Shown piece after piece: positions 55,620 through 63,825 of a stretch of DNA of 64,000 nucleotides (position 1 is its first letter; each line of letters opens with the position of its first letter). Position numbers and translations under genes: made by a program. The notes under the pieces are model-generated. The model was not told the origin of the DNA. It worked only from the letters and a program-made list of their open reading frames with translations, and did no database searches. Source of the stretch: SHZI01 sp964417725 (GTDB lineage: Bacteria; Pseudomonadota; Gammaproteobacteria; Steroidobacterales; GCA-2729495); the NCBI GenBank assembly GCA_964417725.1, contig CAYQIV010000005.1, positions 62,001-126,000 of the forward strand, given 5' to 3'.

Positions 55620-56224
55620 GCGGGCTGCGCCATTGCCCGGCGCCAGGCGCGCAAGCCGACGACGATCAGCACGAGGTAGACGGCGAAGAGCAGCGCGGTC
55701 AGGACGAGGCCGCGGCTGACGTAGAGCCAGATCGACAGGCTGTCGATGACAAACCAGTAGTACCAGTTCTCGAGGAGCTTGCGCGCCACCATCCACGTCG
55801 CGCCGATGGCGCCCCACGTGGTCAGCGAATCGAGGAACGGCATCGCCGCGGCGCTGTACTCGCCGAGCAGCCAGCCGCTGAGCAGCGACAGCGACAGCAG
55901 CCCGACGATCAGGGTCGCGTGCCAGGCGAATGGCCGCGTCGCCACGGCCAGCGGCACCGCGTCGCCGGCCGCGTCCCGGCCGCCGTATTGCCATGCCCAC
56001 CAGCCGTAGAGGGCGAGCACGGCGTAGAAGACCTGCAGCAGCGACTCCATGTACAGCGCGGCGTCGTACATCAGGCGGATGTAGATCAGCGAGCTGACCA
56101 GCGCCGCCGGCCAGCACCACAGCGACTGGCGGATGGCAAACAGCAGATAGGCGATGGCGAGCGCCACCGCCACCAGCTCCCAGGCGCTGGTGGTGGCGAA
56201 GACACGGGCCAGCAACTCCGGCAC
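55616..56224 (-). CDS. pnuT: PnuC/PnuT-family transporter, probably for thiamine
   Basis: 202 residues with a GTG start. Seven to eight helices of the PnuC fold with the signatures SLWCWPAALVSSLIYI, YGWWAW, LTTWGAIGATWMVARK and NWYYWFVIDSLSIWLY. PnuC carries nicotinamide riboside; PnuT relatives under TPP riboswitches carry thiamine, trapped by a kinase. The riboswitch, thiamine-binding-like protein and kinase in the operon support thiamine. Confidence 0.85.
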   Translation of the reverse strand: MPELLARVFATTSAWELVAVALAIAYLLFAIRQSLWCWPAALVSSLIYIRLMYDAALYMESLLQVFYAVLALYGWWAWQYGGRDAAGDAVPLAVATRPFAWHATLIVGLLSLSLLSGWLLGEYSAAAMPFLDSLTTWGAIGATWMVARKLLENWYYWFVIDSLSIWLYVSRGLVLTALLFAVYLVLIVVGLRAWRRAMAQPA

Positions 56225-56235
56225 GGCCGCGTCGC

Positions 56236-56511
56236 TCAGGCTGCACCGATGTGCGGTGCGTGGTGGATGTCGAGCTCCGCGCCGACGTACTTGGCGACCA
56301 GGACGAGGGTCGGCGAGGTGGCCATGGCCCTCGCCAGGCAGTCGTTGATGGCGCCGGTCACCGCCGCATGGTCGCCCCGCAGCTGGGTGCTCATGGCGTT
56401 GGTCACGACCTCGATGCCCGGCTGGCGGCGCAGGTCTTCGATGAAGGCGGTGATCGGCCCGATGAAGCCCGCATCGAGCGGATAGAGGCTCAGTTCGGCG
56501 GTGATGCGCAT
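56236..56511 (-). CDS. YkoF/MTH1187-like thiamine-binding domain protein
   Basis: 91 residues, one ferredoxin-like domain of the DUF77/thiamine-binding superfamily: MRITAELSLYPLDAG at the first strand, GIEVVTNAMSTQLRGD (the usual 'tpMgTxxeGd' segment), and helix-strand to the end. YkoF binds thiamine or its pyrimidine. No signal peptide, so cytoplasmic. It lies between the receptor (24 bp) and transporter (11 bp), matching a role in thiamine handling. Confidence 0.75.
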   Translation of the reverse strand: MRITAELSLYPLDAGFIGPITAFIEDLRRQPGIEVVTNAMSTQLRGDHAAVTGAINDCLARAMATSPTLVLVAKYVGAELDIHHAPHIGAA

Positions 56512-56535
56512 GCGCTGTGCTCCCTTGGTCTCCGT

Positions 56536-58707
56536 TTACCAGTGCCGCGACACGGTCACGCCGGCGTGGCGCGGATCGCCGAGCCGGGTGTAGAGCGTCG
56601 GCGTGAAATCCGGCGGCTCGTTGCCGAAGTAAAAGCCGCGCACGGCGTGCTTTTCGTCGCTGAGGTTACGCACCCACAGCTCGACCTGCCAGCCCTGCCA
56701 GCGCCGGCCGCCGCGCAGGTCAGCGAGCGCCACCGCCGAGGTGCGCGGGTCGCGGCAGTCGCCGATCGACTGGCAGTAGTCGATGACGTAGCGGTCGCGG
56801 CCGGCCAACGAGGCACGCAGATACCAGCCGGCCGGACCCTGCCACTCCCCCCACAGGCCGAAGCTGTGTTCCGGCGCATGGGCAAAGTCCGCACCCTCGA
56901 GTTCCGGGCGCGCGGCGAAGCGCCGGATGCGCGTGCGCAACAACCCGAGGTGAGCGCCGACGGCGAGGGCGTCGCCGACCCGCTGCCGCCACTCGAACTC
57001 GGCGCCATGGGTGCGCGCGCTGCCGGCGTTGGCCGTGTAGAAGATGTAGGTCAGTGGGTCGCCGGCACGAAGCTGTACCGGGATCTTGACCTGCATGTCG
57101 TCGCGCGACTGCCAGAACAGGCTCGCGGCGAACTCGAAGCGACCGTCGGCGGCGAACCAGCGCAGGCCGGTCTCGGCGTTCCACAGGTACTCGGTGTCAT
57201 AGGCGATGTCGTCGGCGCCGACGTTGAAGTCGGGGAAGGCGTCGAAGTCGAAGCCGGCGAGGCTCGGGTTGAAGCCGCCGCCCCGGTAGCCGCGCGCCAG
57301 CCGCAGCCAGAGCTGCCGGCCCGCGGCGGGCGCGTGCTGCAGCGCCAGTTCACCGCCGAGCATGCGGTCGTCGGCATCGAGGCGGTTGGCCGAGGTCGTC
57401 GCGGCAATGCGGTCGATGCCGGCATCGCGGTAGCCGGCGTCGCGCGTTTCGTGGCGCAGGCCGGCGCTCAGGGTGGTGCGGGCACCGAGCGGCAGCGACA
57501 GCTCGCCGAACAGCGCCACGCGGGTGGCGTCGTAGTCGTGCTGGAGTGTCGAATCGATGGCCAGATCGAAGCCGCAGGTCGCGGTATCGCAGTGGCCGCG
57601 GTCGTCGCGCCGGCCCTGCTCGTCGAGGCGCATCAGGTAGACGCCGAGCAGCCAGTCGGCGGTGCCGATGCGTCCGGCCGGCGTCGACAGCAGGCGCAGC
57701 TCCTGGCTGAGCGTGTCGCGCTCGCGGGCGAAACCCTGGGTGAAGTCGTAGATGAGCGGCGCGAAGCCTTCGGCATTGCCCCAGTCGGCATCGAAGCCGA
57801 GCCGGCTGTCGGTGTCGGCCAGCGTGCTGATGCTGACCAGCGAGGCGCGTGGCCCGAGCGGTGTCTCGACACGCAGCGCCAGGGCACGGGTGCGCTGGTC
57901 GTCGCGGCCCGGTGCATCGCTGTGCGTGGTGTAGCCATTGTCGGTGGCGAAGGCGTCGTAGCCGTTGTCCATCTCGAGGTGCAGCGCGGTCAGCAGCACG
58001 CGCGTGTCGGCCTGCGGCTGCCAGGCGAGCTTGCCGCGCAGGGTCAGCTCGTCGCGCTCGTTGGTGTCGTCGCGGCCGAGGTAATCGTTGCGGCGGAAGC
58101 CGTTGCTGCCGTAGTGGCGCACGGCGAGGCGCCCGGCGAGGTCGTCGAAACCGGGCACGGCGCCACCACCGGCCACGCCGATGGCGCGGGTGTCGTCGCT
58201 GCCCGCGCTGGCCTCGGTATACAGCGACGGCGTGGCGACGGGGTCGGTGCTGCGCATCCAGACGAGACCGGCGAGCGCATCGGCACCGTAGCGCGTGCCC
58301 TGCGGGCCGCGCAGCACCTCGATGCGATCGACGTCGAAGGTGCCGGCCACCGCACCGATGCCGGACAGGTCGATGTCGTCGACGATGAAGCCGACCGACG
58401 GGTTGGGTGCGCCCTCGTACTGCTCCAGTTCACCGCTGCCGCGGAGCTGGAAGTAGCGCGCCCGCGAACCCTCGCCGGACCAGTTGAGGTTCGGTGTGAA
58501 GAGCGTCAGCTCCTCGAAGTGCTGCAGCGTCTGGCCGCGGATCGCCTCGCCGTCGAAGACGGTGACGCTGGCCGGCAGGGCGTCGACGGCCACCCCACGC
58601 AGCGGCGAGGCGAGGACGAGGATTTCTGGTGAGGGCGACGGCGGCACGGCCGGCGGCGTCGACAATGCGGCGCCGGCGGCGAGCGCAAAGAGCACGGGCA
58701 TGGACAT
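56536..58707 (-). CDS. TonB-dependent outer-membrane receptor, probably for thiamine
   Basis: 723 residues. Short signal peptide (MSMPVLFALAAGAALS), plug domain (about 35-150: PASVTVFDGEAIRGQTL, LRGSGELEQYEGAPNPSVGF, DRIEVLRGPQGTRYGADALAG) and a 22-strand barrel ending in aromatic VSRHW. GGAG lies nine bases before the ATG. A TPP riboswitch occupies the leader, so the gene is made when thiamine diphosphate is scarce. Receptor for thiamine or a precursor is inferred from that and from the operon. Confidence 0.88.
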   Translation of the reverse strand: MSMPVLFALAAGAALSTPPAVPPSPSPEILVLASPLRGVAVDALPASVTVFDGEAIRGQTLQHFEELTLFTPNLNWSGEGSRARYFQLRGSGELEQYEGAPNPSVGFIVDDIDLSGIGAVAGTFDVDRIEVLRGPQGTRYGADALAGLVWMRSTDPVATPSLYTEASAGSDDTRAIGVAGGGAVPGFDDLAGRLAVRHYGSNGFRRNDYLGRDDTNERDELTLRGKLAWQPQADTRVLLTALHLEMDNGYDAFATDNGYTTHSDAPGRDDQRTRALALRVETPLGPRASLVSISTLADTDSRLGFDADWGNAEGFAPLIYDFTQGFARERDTLSQELRLLSTPAGRIGTADWLLGVYLMRLDEQGRRDDRGHCDTATCGFDLAIDSTLQHDYDATRVALFGELSLPLGARTTLSAGLRHETRDAGYRDAGIDRIAATTSANRLDADDRMLGGELALQHAPAAGRQLWLRLARGYRGGGFNPSLAGFDFDAFPDFNVGADDIAYDTEYLWNAETGLRWFAADGRFEFAASLFWQSRDDMQVKIPVQLRAGDPLTYIFYTANAGSARTHGAEFEWRQRVGDALAVGAHLGLLRTRIRRFAARPELEGADFAHAPEHSFGLWGEWQGPAGWYLRASLAGRDRYVIDYCQSIGDCRDPRTSAVALADLRGGRRWQGWQVELWVRNLSDEKHAVRGFYFGNEPPDFTPTLYTRLGDPRHAGVTVSRHW

Positions 58708-58773
58708 GGCGGATCTCCTGCAAAAGTGAGCGAAGATCCGGTGTGACGGGCTGGTCGGGAATGTCGCGGTTGC

Positions 58774-58866
58774 GTCTTGTCCCTACGCCGGTACTAACCG
58801 GATCAGGTTCCAAGGGTTCCCTTGCGGATCTCAGGCCGGGCACGCGGGCCAGGCCACCCCTAAGAC
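58774..58866 (-). promoter_or_regulatory. TPP riboswitch (THI element)
   Basis: On the - strand the sequence has GGCCTGAGATCC, then GGAACCTGATCCGGTTAGTA, then CCGGCGTAGGGA: the conserved CUGAGA and ACCUGAU...GCGUAGGGA parts of the THI box in correct order. The P1 stem GTCTT (58862-58866) pairs with AAGAC (58774-58778). It ends 67 bp before the receptor ATG, a distance suited to blocking the ribosome site when TPP binds. Confidence 0.93.
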
Positions 58867-58999
58867 TGGCGCGAAGCATAGCGCGACAGCGCGCACCTGT
58901 GAACCGGCACGGGCCGCCGGGTCGGGGGCATTTCTGGTATCTTGCGCCGCACCCCATCCACCGTGTTGCCGCCCCCCCGCGGGCGGCGGGAAGCCTGTC

Positions 59000-59866
59000 A
59001 TGAGCCAAGCCGACTACAAGAACATCGACGCCGTGGTCAACATCTGGACCGAGGAAGCGCTGGCGCAGCGCCCCGGCTGGAGCACGGACTTCTTCTCCGG
59101 GAAGATGAACGCCGACAAGGGCCTCATCGCTCACCCGATCAGCCTCGAAAAGATGGTCGACATGCTCGACGAGGCGCAGATCGACATCGCCTTCCTGATC
59201 GCGGCGCGCTCCGGCCGCCCCGGCCTGCCGGGCTGCTATCACATGCCCTACGAGATCGTCGCCCGCGCCTGCGAGAAATACCCCGACCGCTTCCGCGGGC
59301 TGGCCGGCATCGACCCCTACACCGGCATGAAGGGCGTGCGCGAGTTCGAGTCGGCGGTAAGGAACCACGGCTTCGTCGGCGCGCACCTCTACCCGCACTG
59401 GTTCGAACTGGCGCCCGACCACGCGAAGTACTACCCCTTCTATGCCAAGTGCGTCGAACTCGACGTGCCGATCCAGATGCAGGTCGGCCAGTCGATGATC
59501 TACGCGCCCGACTACCCCTGCCGCAGCGTCGGCCGGCCGATCAGCCTCGACGCCGTGGCCTGCGACTTCCAGGAACTGAAGCTGATCGGCATCCACGTCG
59601 GCATCCCGTGGACCGACGAGATGATCGCCATGGCGTGGAAGCACAACAACGTCTACATCGGCTGCGACGCGCACCGGCCGAAGTACTGGCCGGAAAGCTT
59701 CGTCCGGTACATCAACTCGTTCGGTCAGGACAAGGTCATCTTCGGCACGGATTTCCCCGTGCTGCCCTTCCGCCGCACCGTCGACGACATCGACGCGCTC
59801 GGCTTCAAGCCCGAGGCGCGACGCAAGCTGATGCGCGACAACACCGCGCGGCTCTACCGGCTGTAA
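59000..59866 (+). CDS. Amidohydrolase family 2 (ACMSD-like) protein
   Basis: 288 residues, TIM-barrel metal hydrolase of the amidohydrolase-2 group (decarboxylases and hydrolases of aromatic or cyclic acids). Seen: GLAGIDPYTGMKGVREFE, GFVGAHLYPHWFEL, IGIHVGIPWTDEM (metal His region) and DKVIFGTDFPVLPF with the catalytic Asp. The usual N-terminal HxH is not present: the protein begins NIDAVVNIWTEE, so the metal site may be altered. Convergent with the DAHP synthase gene across a hairpin. Confidence 0.8.
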   Translation: MSQADYKNIDAVVNIWTEEALAQRPGWSTDFFSGKMNADKGLIAHPISLEKMVDMLDEAQIDIAFLIAARSGRPGLPGCYHMPYEIVARACEKYPDRFRGLAGIDPYTGMKGVREFESAVRNHGFVGAHLYPHWFELAPDHAKYYPFYAKCVELDVPIQMQVGQSMIYAPDYPCRSVGRPISLDAVACDFQELKLIGIHVGIPWTDEMIAMAWKHNNVYIGCDAHRPKYWPESFVRYINSFGQDKVIFGTDFPVLPFRRTVDDIDALGFKPEARRKLMRDNTARLYRL

Positions 59867-59879
59867 GGCATCACGCCCT

Positions 59880-59909
59880 GCCGGAGCCCGCGCGCACGGC
59901 GGGCCCGGC
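59880..59909. terminator. Bidirectional hairpin between convergent genes
   Basis: Stem of 11 base pairs with one bulged A: GCCGG-A-GCCCGC pairs with GCGGGC-CCGGC, loop GCGCACG. It lies in the 60-bp gap between the stops of the amidohydrolase and DAHP synthase genes and can serve both. No T-run. Confidence 0.5.
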
Positions 59910-59926
59910 GCGGGACGCCGCCCCGC

Positions 59927-61009
59927 TCAGGCGCTCTTGCGCGCCTGCACGACCGGGCGCAGCGTCGCCGCCAACCCGGTGAGCAGCGTCTCGGTGGTCG
60001 GCCAGTCGATGCAGGCGTCCGTCACCGACTGGCCATAGCGCAGTTGCGTGCGGTCCTCGGGAATCTGCTGGTTGCCAGCCTCGATGTGGCTTTCGAGCAT
60101 CAGGCCGATGATCGAGCGGTTGCCGCCGCCGATCTGTTCGGCGACATCGTGCGCCACCAGCACCTGCAGCGCCGGGTCCTTGTTCGAGTTGCCGTGGCTG
60201 CAGTCGACAACGATGCGCGATGGCAGCTTTGCCGCCTCCAGCGCCTGTTCGCAGAGCCGGATGCTGACCGAGTCGTAATTCGGTCGCCCGCCCCCGCCGC
60301 GCAACACGATGTGGCCATAGGGGTTGCCGCGCGTCTGCATCACCGCCGAGCGGCCGTCCTCGTTGATGCCGAGAAAATGATGCGGCTCGCGCGCCGACTT
60401 CAATGCGTTGATGGCCACCGCCAGCGAGCCGTCGGTGCCATTCTTGAAGCCGACCGGCGTCGACAGGCCGCTGGCCATCTCGCGATGGGTCTGCGACTCG
60501 GTGGTGCGCGCGCCGATCGCCGTCCAGGTGATCAGGTCGCCGAGGTACTGGGGCATGATCGGGTCGAGCGCCTCGGTGGCCGTCGGCAGGCCGCGGACAG
60601 CCAGCTCGCGCAACAGGCCACGCGCCATGCGGATGCCCTTCTCGATGTGGAAGGAGTCGTCCATGTCGGGGTCGTTGATCAGGCCCTTCCAGCCGACCGT
60701 GGTGCGCGGCTTCTCGAAATACACGCGCATCACCAGGCACAGCACATCGCCGACCGCATCGGCGAGCCGGCGCAGGCGGGTGGCGTAGTCGAGGGCCGCG
60801 TCGATATCGTGGATCGAGCACGGCCCGACGACGACGAAGGGCCGCGGGTCAGTGCCGTCGAGGATCTGCTGCAGCGTGCGACGGCTGCGCAGGATGAAAC
60901 CTTCGAGCGCCGCGTCGAGTGGCAGTTCGGCCTTGATCTCGGCGGGTGTCGGCAGGACCGTCCGCGCGGTGACGTTGATGTTGTGAATCTTGCTGTCGAG
61001 GGCTGGCAT
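59927..61009 (-). CDS. aroG: 3-deoxy-7-phosphoheptulonate synthase, class I (AroG/AroF type)
   Basis: 360 residues from the ATG at 61009; a GTG nine codons upstream is possible. Condenses phosphoenolpyruvate and erythrose 4-phosphate, first step of aromatic synthesis. Signatures: VVVGPCSIHD, FEKPRTTVGWKGL, VDCSHGNSNKDP and MLESHIEAGNQ, all class I (E. coli-type). Which aromatic amino acid feeds back cannot be read reliably. Monocistronic. Confidence 0.92.
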   Translation of the reverse strand: MPALDSKIHNINVTARTVLPTPAEIKAELPLDAALEGFILRSRRTLQQILDGTDPRPFVVVGPCSIHDIDAALDYATRLRRLADAVGDVLCLVMRVYFEKPRTTVGWKGLINDPDMDDSFHIEKGIRMARGLLRELAVRGLPTATEALDPIMPQYLGDLITWTAIGARTTESQTHREMASGLSTPVGFKNGTDGSLAVAINALKSAREPHHFLGINEDGRSAVMQTRGNPYGHIVLRGGGGRPNYDSVSIRLCEQALEAAKLPSRIVVDCSHGNSNKDPALQVLVAHDVAEQIGGGNRSIIGLMLESHIEAGNQQIPEDRTQLRYGQSVTDACIDWPTTETLLTGLAATLRPVVQARKSA

Positions 61010-61176
61010 GGGTGGATCCGTGCGGCTGGGTGACACCGGTCCCGGGGCGGGCCGGGTGGCCGGCCCCTGACCGGGTGGCGGTTAGTGTAGGCGACTGCGA
61101 CAATCGGGCCAAACCCGTGATTGCCGGGCTGGCCATGACCGCTAGAATGCTCCTTTTCCCCTCCGCGGAGATGACG

Positions 61177-62124
61177 ATGACCCAGGCCTCCACGCTCAAG
61201 CCCTTCGCGCGCGGCGATATCCTCGTCGGCTGCACCCTGCTCAACCGGGCCGATGACGACCACGCCGGCGACGGCCGCATCATCCAGTACGACCAGAACC
61301 TGCAGGAAAAGGGCGTGCTGTGGACGCAGGACACCACCCACCTCGTCGGCGGCCTGCGCTTCGGGCCCGACCGCACCCTGTGGGCCTTCGACAGCAATGC
61401 ACACGTCGTCCTGCGCCTGTCACCGGACGGCCGGCTGCTGCCGCGCATCCATTTCGCCGACCGCTCGTTCTCCAACGTCAATTTCACGCCCGACGGCGAC
61501 GTGCTGCTCGGCGAGCACCTCGTCGGCAACGAGATCAAGCTGCCGCCGGAGCGCCCGCTCGGCACCACGCTGACGCGCATGCCGGGTTCCGACCGCTTCG
61601 GTGATGGCCACGTGTTCCGCTTCAGCCCCGAGGGCACGCCGGTGCGCGAGTACGCCACCGCGACCAACGGCGGCATGGCCGGCTTTCTCGGCGTGACCAC
61701 GGCGAGCCTCGCCGCCGACGGCCGCACGCTGGTCTATACCTCGGAGACCGGCACGCGCGTCTACCGCTACGACATCGTCGACGACCGCCAGCTCCCCGAC
61801 CTCATCGACATGGCGCCGGGCAGCGGCATGGCGCTGGTCGCCATCCACCAGGACGACGGCACCCTGCTCTTCATCAAGGCCAGCTTCAAGACCGGCTTCG
61901 CCATGCAGCACCTGTCGCCGGAAGGCGAGGTGCTCAGGGAGTGGCCGCTGCCCGGGCCGGGCTGGGCCAACATCTGCACCAGCCTCGAGGCCGGCAGCGT
62001 GCTGCTCGGCAACTTCTTCACCGGTACGCTCGCCAAATTCGACCTCGCCAGCGGCCAGGTCACCGCCAGCGTCGAAACCGGCGTCAAACGCTCACTCGCG
62101 GGCATCGCGCAGTTCACCGGCTGA
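61177..62124 (+). CDS. SMP-30/gluconolactonase-like beta-propeller protein
   Basis: 315 residues from the ATG at 61177, spaced six bases from GGAG; an ATG two codons upstream abuts it. Repeated blade motifs: HLVGGLRFGPDRTLWAFDSN, NVNFTPDGDVLLGEHLVGN, SLAADGRTLVYTSETG and VLLGNFFTGTLAKFDLASG. Six-bladed propeller of the SMP-30/NHL kind. No signal peptide; substrate, if any, unknown. Confidence 0.7.
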   Translation: MTQASTLKPFARGDILVGCTLLNRADDDHAGDGRIIQYDQNLQEKGVLWTQDTTHLVGGLRFGPDRTLWAFDSNAHVVLRLSPDGRLLPRIHFADRSFSNVNFTPDGDVLLGEHLVGNEIKLPPERPLGTTLTRMPGSDRFGDGHVFRFSPEGTPVREYATATNGGMAGFLGVTTASLAADGRTLVYTSETGTRVYRYDIVDDRQLPDLIDMAPGSGMALVAIHQDDGTLLFIKASFKTGFAMQHLSPEGEVLREWPLPGPGWANICTSLEAGSVLLGNFFTGTLAKFDLASGQVTASVETGVKRSLAGIAQFTG

Positions 62125-62136
62125 GGTGACCGGGAA

Positions 62137-62158
62137 GGGGGGAAGGCACCTTCCCCCC
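62137..62158 (+). terminator. G/C hairpin after the beta-propeller gene
   Basis: Inverted repeat GGGGGGAAG / CTTCCCCCC with a GCAC loop, 12 bp after the stop at 62124. Nine pairs, no T-run behind it. Confidence 0.5.
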
Positions 62159-62206
62159 GCCTGACGAGCCCACTGGACAGGCCGGCCCCCATATTTGCAG
62201 CGCTGC

Positions 62207-62226
62207 TGTACATATGGGGGTGTACC
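62207..62226 (+). promoter_or_regulatory. Remnant yefM-type operator
   Basis: TGTACA at 62207 and TGTACC at 62221 directly precede the GTG of the antitoxin remnant. TGTACA is the known recognition core of YefM-YoeB autoregulation, so the pair is probably the old operator. Confidence 0.6.
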
Positions 62227-62448
62227 GTGAATGCCATCACCCGCACGACTGCCCGTGCCCACCTGGCCCACATCATGGACCGGGTCCGCGGGGACCATGA
62301 GCCGCCGATCAATACCCCCGCAACGGGCAGCAATCCGTCGTGATGATGTCCCTTGAGGGCTTCAAGGCGCTGGAAGATGCGCCTGGCTGCCGAGAGACCC
62401 AAAGAGCGCCAGGCGCTGCTGATTGCGCAATTTCGCCATCACTACTGA
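62227..62448 (+). pseudogene. Collapsed yefM-yoeB toxin-antitoxin remnant
   Basis: From a GTG at 62227 (GGGGG six bases upstream) the frame reads MNAITRTTARAHLAHIMDRV then GDHEP, close to the YefM N-terminus, and stops after 38 codons. In a second frame it continues as NGQQSVVMMSLEGFKALED, matching the middle of YefM. Then, back in the first frame, it ends QALLIAQFRHHY-stop at 62446-62448, which resembles the C-terminal end of the YoeB toxin (LLIAxCRYHY). So a frameshift broke the antitoxin, and an internal deletion removed its end plus most of the toxin. No functional toxin can be made. Confidence 0.75.
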
Positions 62449-62529
62449 GCACGCAAGGGTTTTGCCGTTCCACGAAGGCCGGACGCCGGCGCTGCCCGAA
62501 GGCCGTGCCGGCGCCGGTTCCCTCGCCGG

Positions 62530-63675
62530 TCAGCCCGCGGCCTTCGCGCCGGACTGTGCCCGCGGATCGGCGGCGGGGGCGAGCGGCACGGACTCCAGCA
62601 CCCAGCCCTTCATCTGGCGCCGGCCGGGGCCGGGGATGGCGTAGGCGACATGATTGCGGTTGCGTTCGAGCTCGCGCATGTCGATCTTCCAGCCCTTGTC
62701 GGCCCACTCCTTCTGGCTCTCGCGATAGAGCAGGATGCACTTGTCCGCCGGCAGCATGAACTCGTGGTTGTTGGCATCGGGCGTCACGGCCGGGGCCAGT
62801 TTCTCGATGATCTTCACGTCCTGGTCGGCGACGTACTGGTTGCGCTGGATGACATAGGCGTCGCTCTTCTCCTCGGTGGAGAAATTGCGCGCGCACACCA
62901 GGTAGAGGAAGGTGTTGTGCTCGTCGATCGGCCGCTCGAAGAGGTACTGGTGGATGAAGAAGTTCGGGCCCGGGTGGATGTAGGTCCAGACCATGTTGGT
63001 GCCGTGGTAGCCGGTGCCGGCGTCGAGCTTGCCTTCGCCGGGACGGTATTTCTTCAGGTCGCCCTGCAGCGGCGGGGCGTCGAAAGTGTGCCAGAAGCCC
63101 CTGCCCCACGGCAGGTTGTCTTCCATGCGCATGTCGCCGATGCGGTATTCCTGCTCGCGCTCGCCGCTGAAGCCGTGCGTGTCGTGGACGAACTCGTTGT
63201 GTGCCGGGTCGATGCCGTTCTCGATCGAGCGCTCGTAGTAGCCCTTGATCTGGTAGTACTGCAGCGTGGTGCGCCAGCCCTCCTCGCCCCACTCCTTGAT
63301 TTCGAGGATCGGCGGCCGCTCTTCGGCGGGCAGGTCGCCGAGGAAGGCGAAGACGAGGCCATAGCGCTCGTCGACCGGATAGGCGTCGATGCGCGTGCGG
63401 CCGGGGATCTTGGCGTTGACGCCGAGCGAGGGGATGCGCCGACAGTGGCCGTCGCCGTCGAACTGCCAGCCGTGGTACGGGCACTGGATGCAGTCGCCCT
63501 TGATCTTGCCGTCGGCCAGCGAGCCACCGCGGTGGGTACAGACGTTGGCCAGGCAACGGGCCTCGCCGCTGGAGTCACGAAAAACGACGAAGTCCAGGCC
63601 GAGGGCACGGACCTTGAGCGGCTTGTCGGTCAGCTCTTCGGACGTCGCCATCGGATACCAGAAATTGATGTACAT
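62530..63675 (-). CDS. Rieske-type aromatic-ring oxygenase, terminal component
   Basis: 381 residues from the ATG at 63675, preceded by GGAGGAG; the longer frame to 63762 is unsupported. Rieske [2Fe-2S] ligands C46-T-H48 (NVCTHRGG) and C65-x-x-H68 (CPYHGW). Mononuclear iron site N153..D156 with H159 and H164 (IENGIDPAHNEFVHDTHG). The family includes vanillate demethylase, pheophorbide oxygenase and terpenoid/steroid oxygenases; substrate undetermined and no reductase or ferredoxin gene lies nearby. Close to an MFS gene on the same strand. Confidence 0.87.
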   Translation of the reverse strand: MYINFWYPMATSEELTDKPLKVRALGLDFVVFRDSSGEARCLANVCTHRGGSLADGKIKGDCIQCPYHGWQFDGDGHCRRIPSLGVNAKIPGRTRIDAYPVDERYGLVFAFLGDLPAEERPPILEIKEWGEEGWRTTLQYYQIKGYYERSIENGIDPAHNEFVHDTHGFSGEREQEYRIGDMRMEDNLPWGRGFWHTFDAPPLQGDLKKYRPGEGKLDAGTGYHGTNMVWTYIHPGPNFFIHQYLFERPIDEHNTFLYLVCARNFSTEEKSDAYVIQRNQYVADQDVKIIEKLAPAVTPDANNHEFMLPADKCILLYRESQKEWADKGWKIDMRELERNRNHVAYAIPGPGRRQMKGWVLESVPLAPAADPRAQSGAKAAG

Positions 63676-63825
63676 GGACTCCTCCTGCAGGGCATGGGGC
63701 AAGGTATTGCGGTCAATTCGCGGCACGCCGGCAAACGGATGCGGGCGCCGCCGGGCCAGCATATCACCGCGGCTCCAGGGGTCGTTGCCCGTGGTGCCCG
63801 GCCCCGGCGGGCCAGCGCCTGCGCC

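Noticed and set aside
56251..58632. 793-codon open frame antisense to the TonB-dependent receptor
   Set aside because: Long frames on the opposite strand are expected at this GC content; composition is Val/Gly/Ala/Arg-rich with no domain, while the other strand encodes a full receptor.
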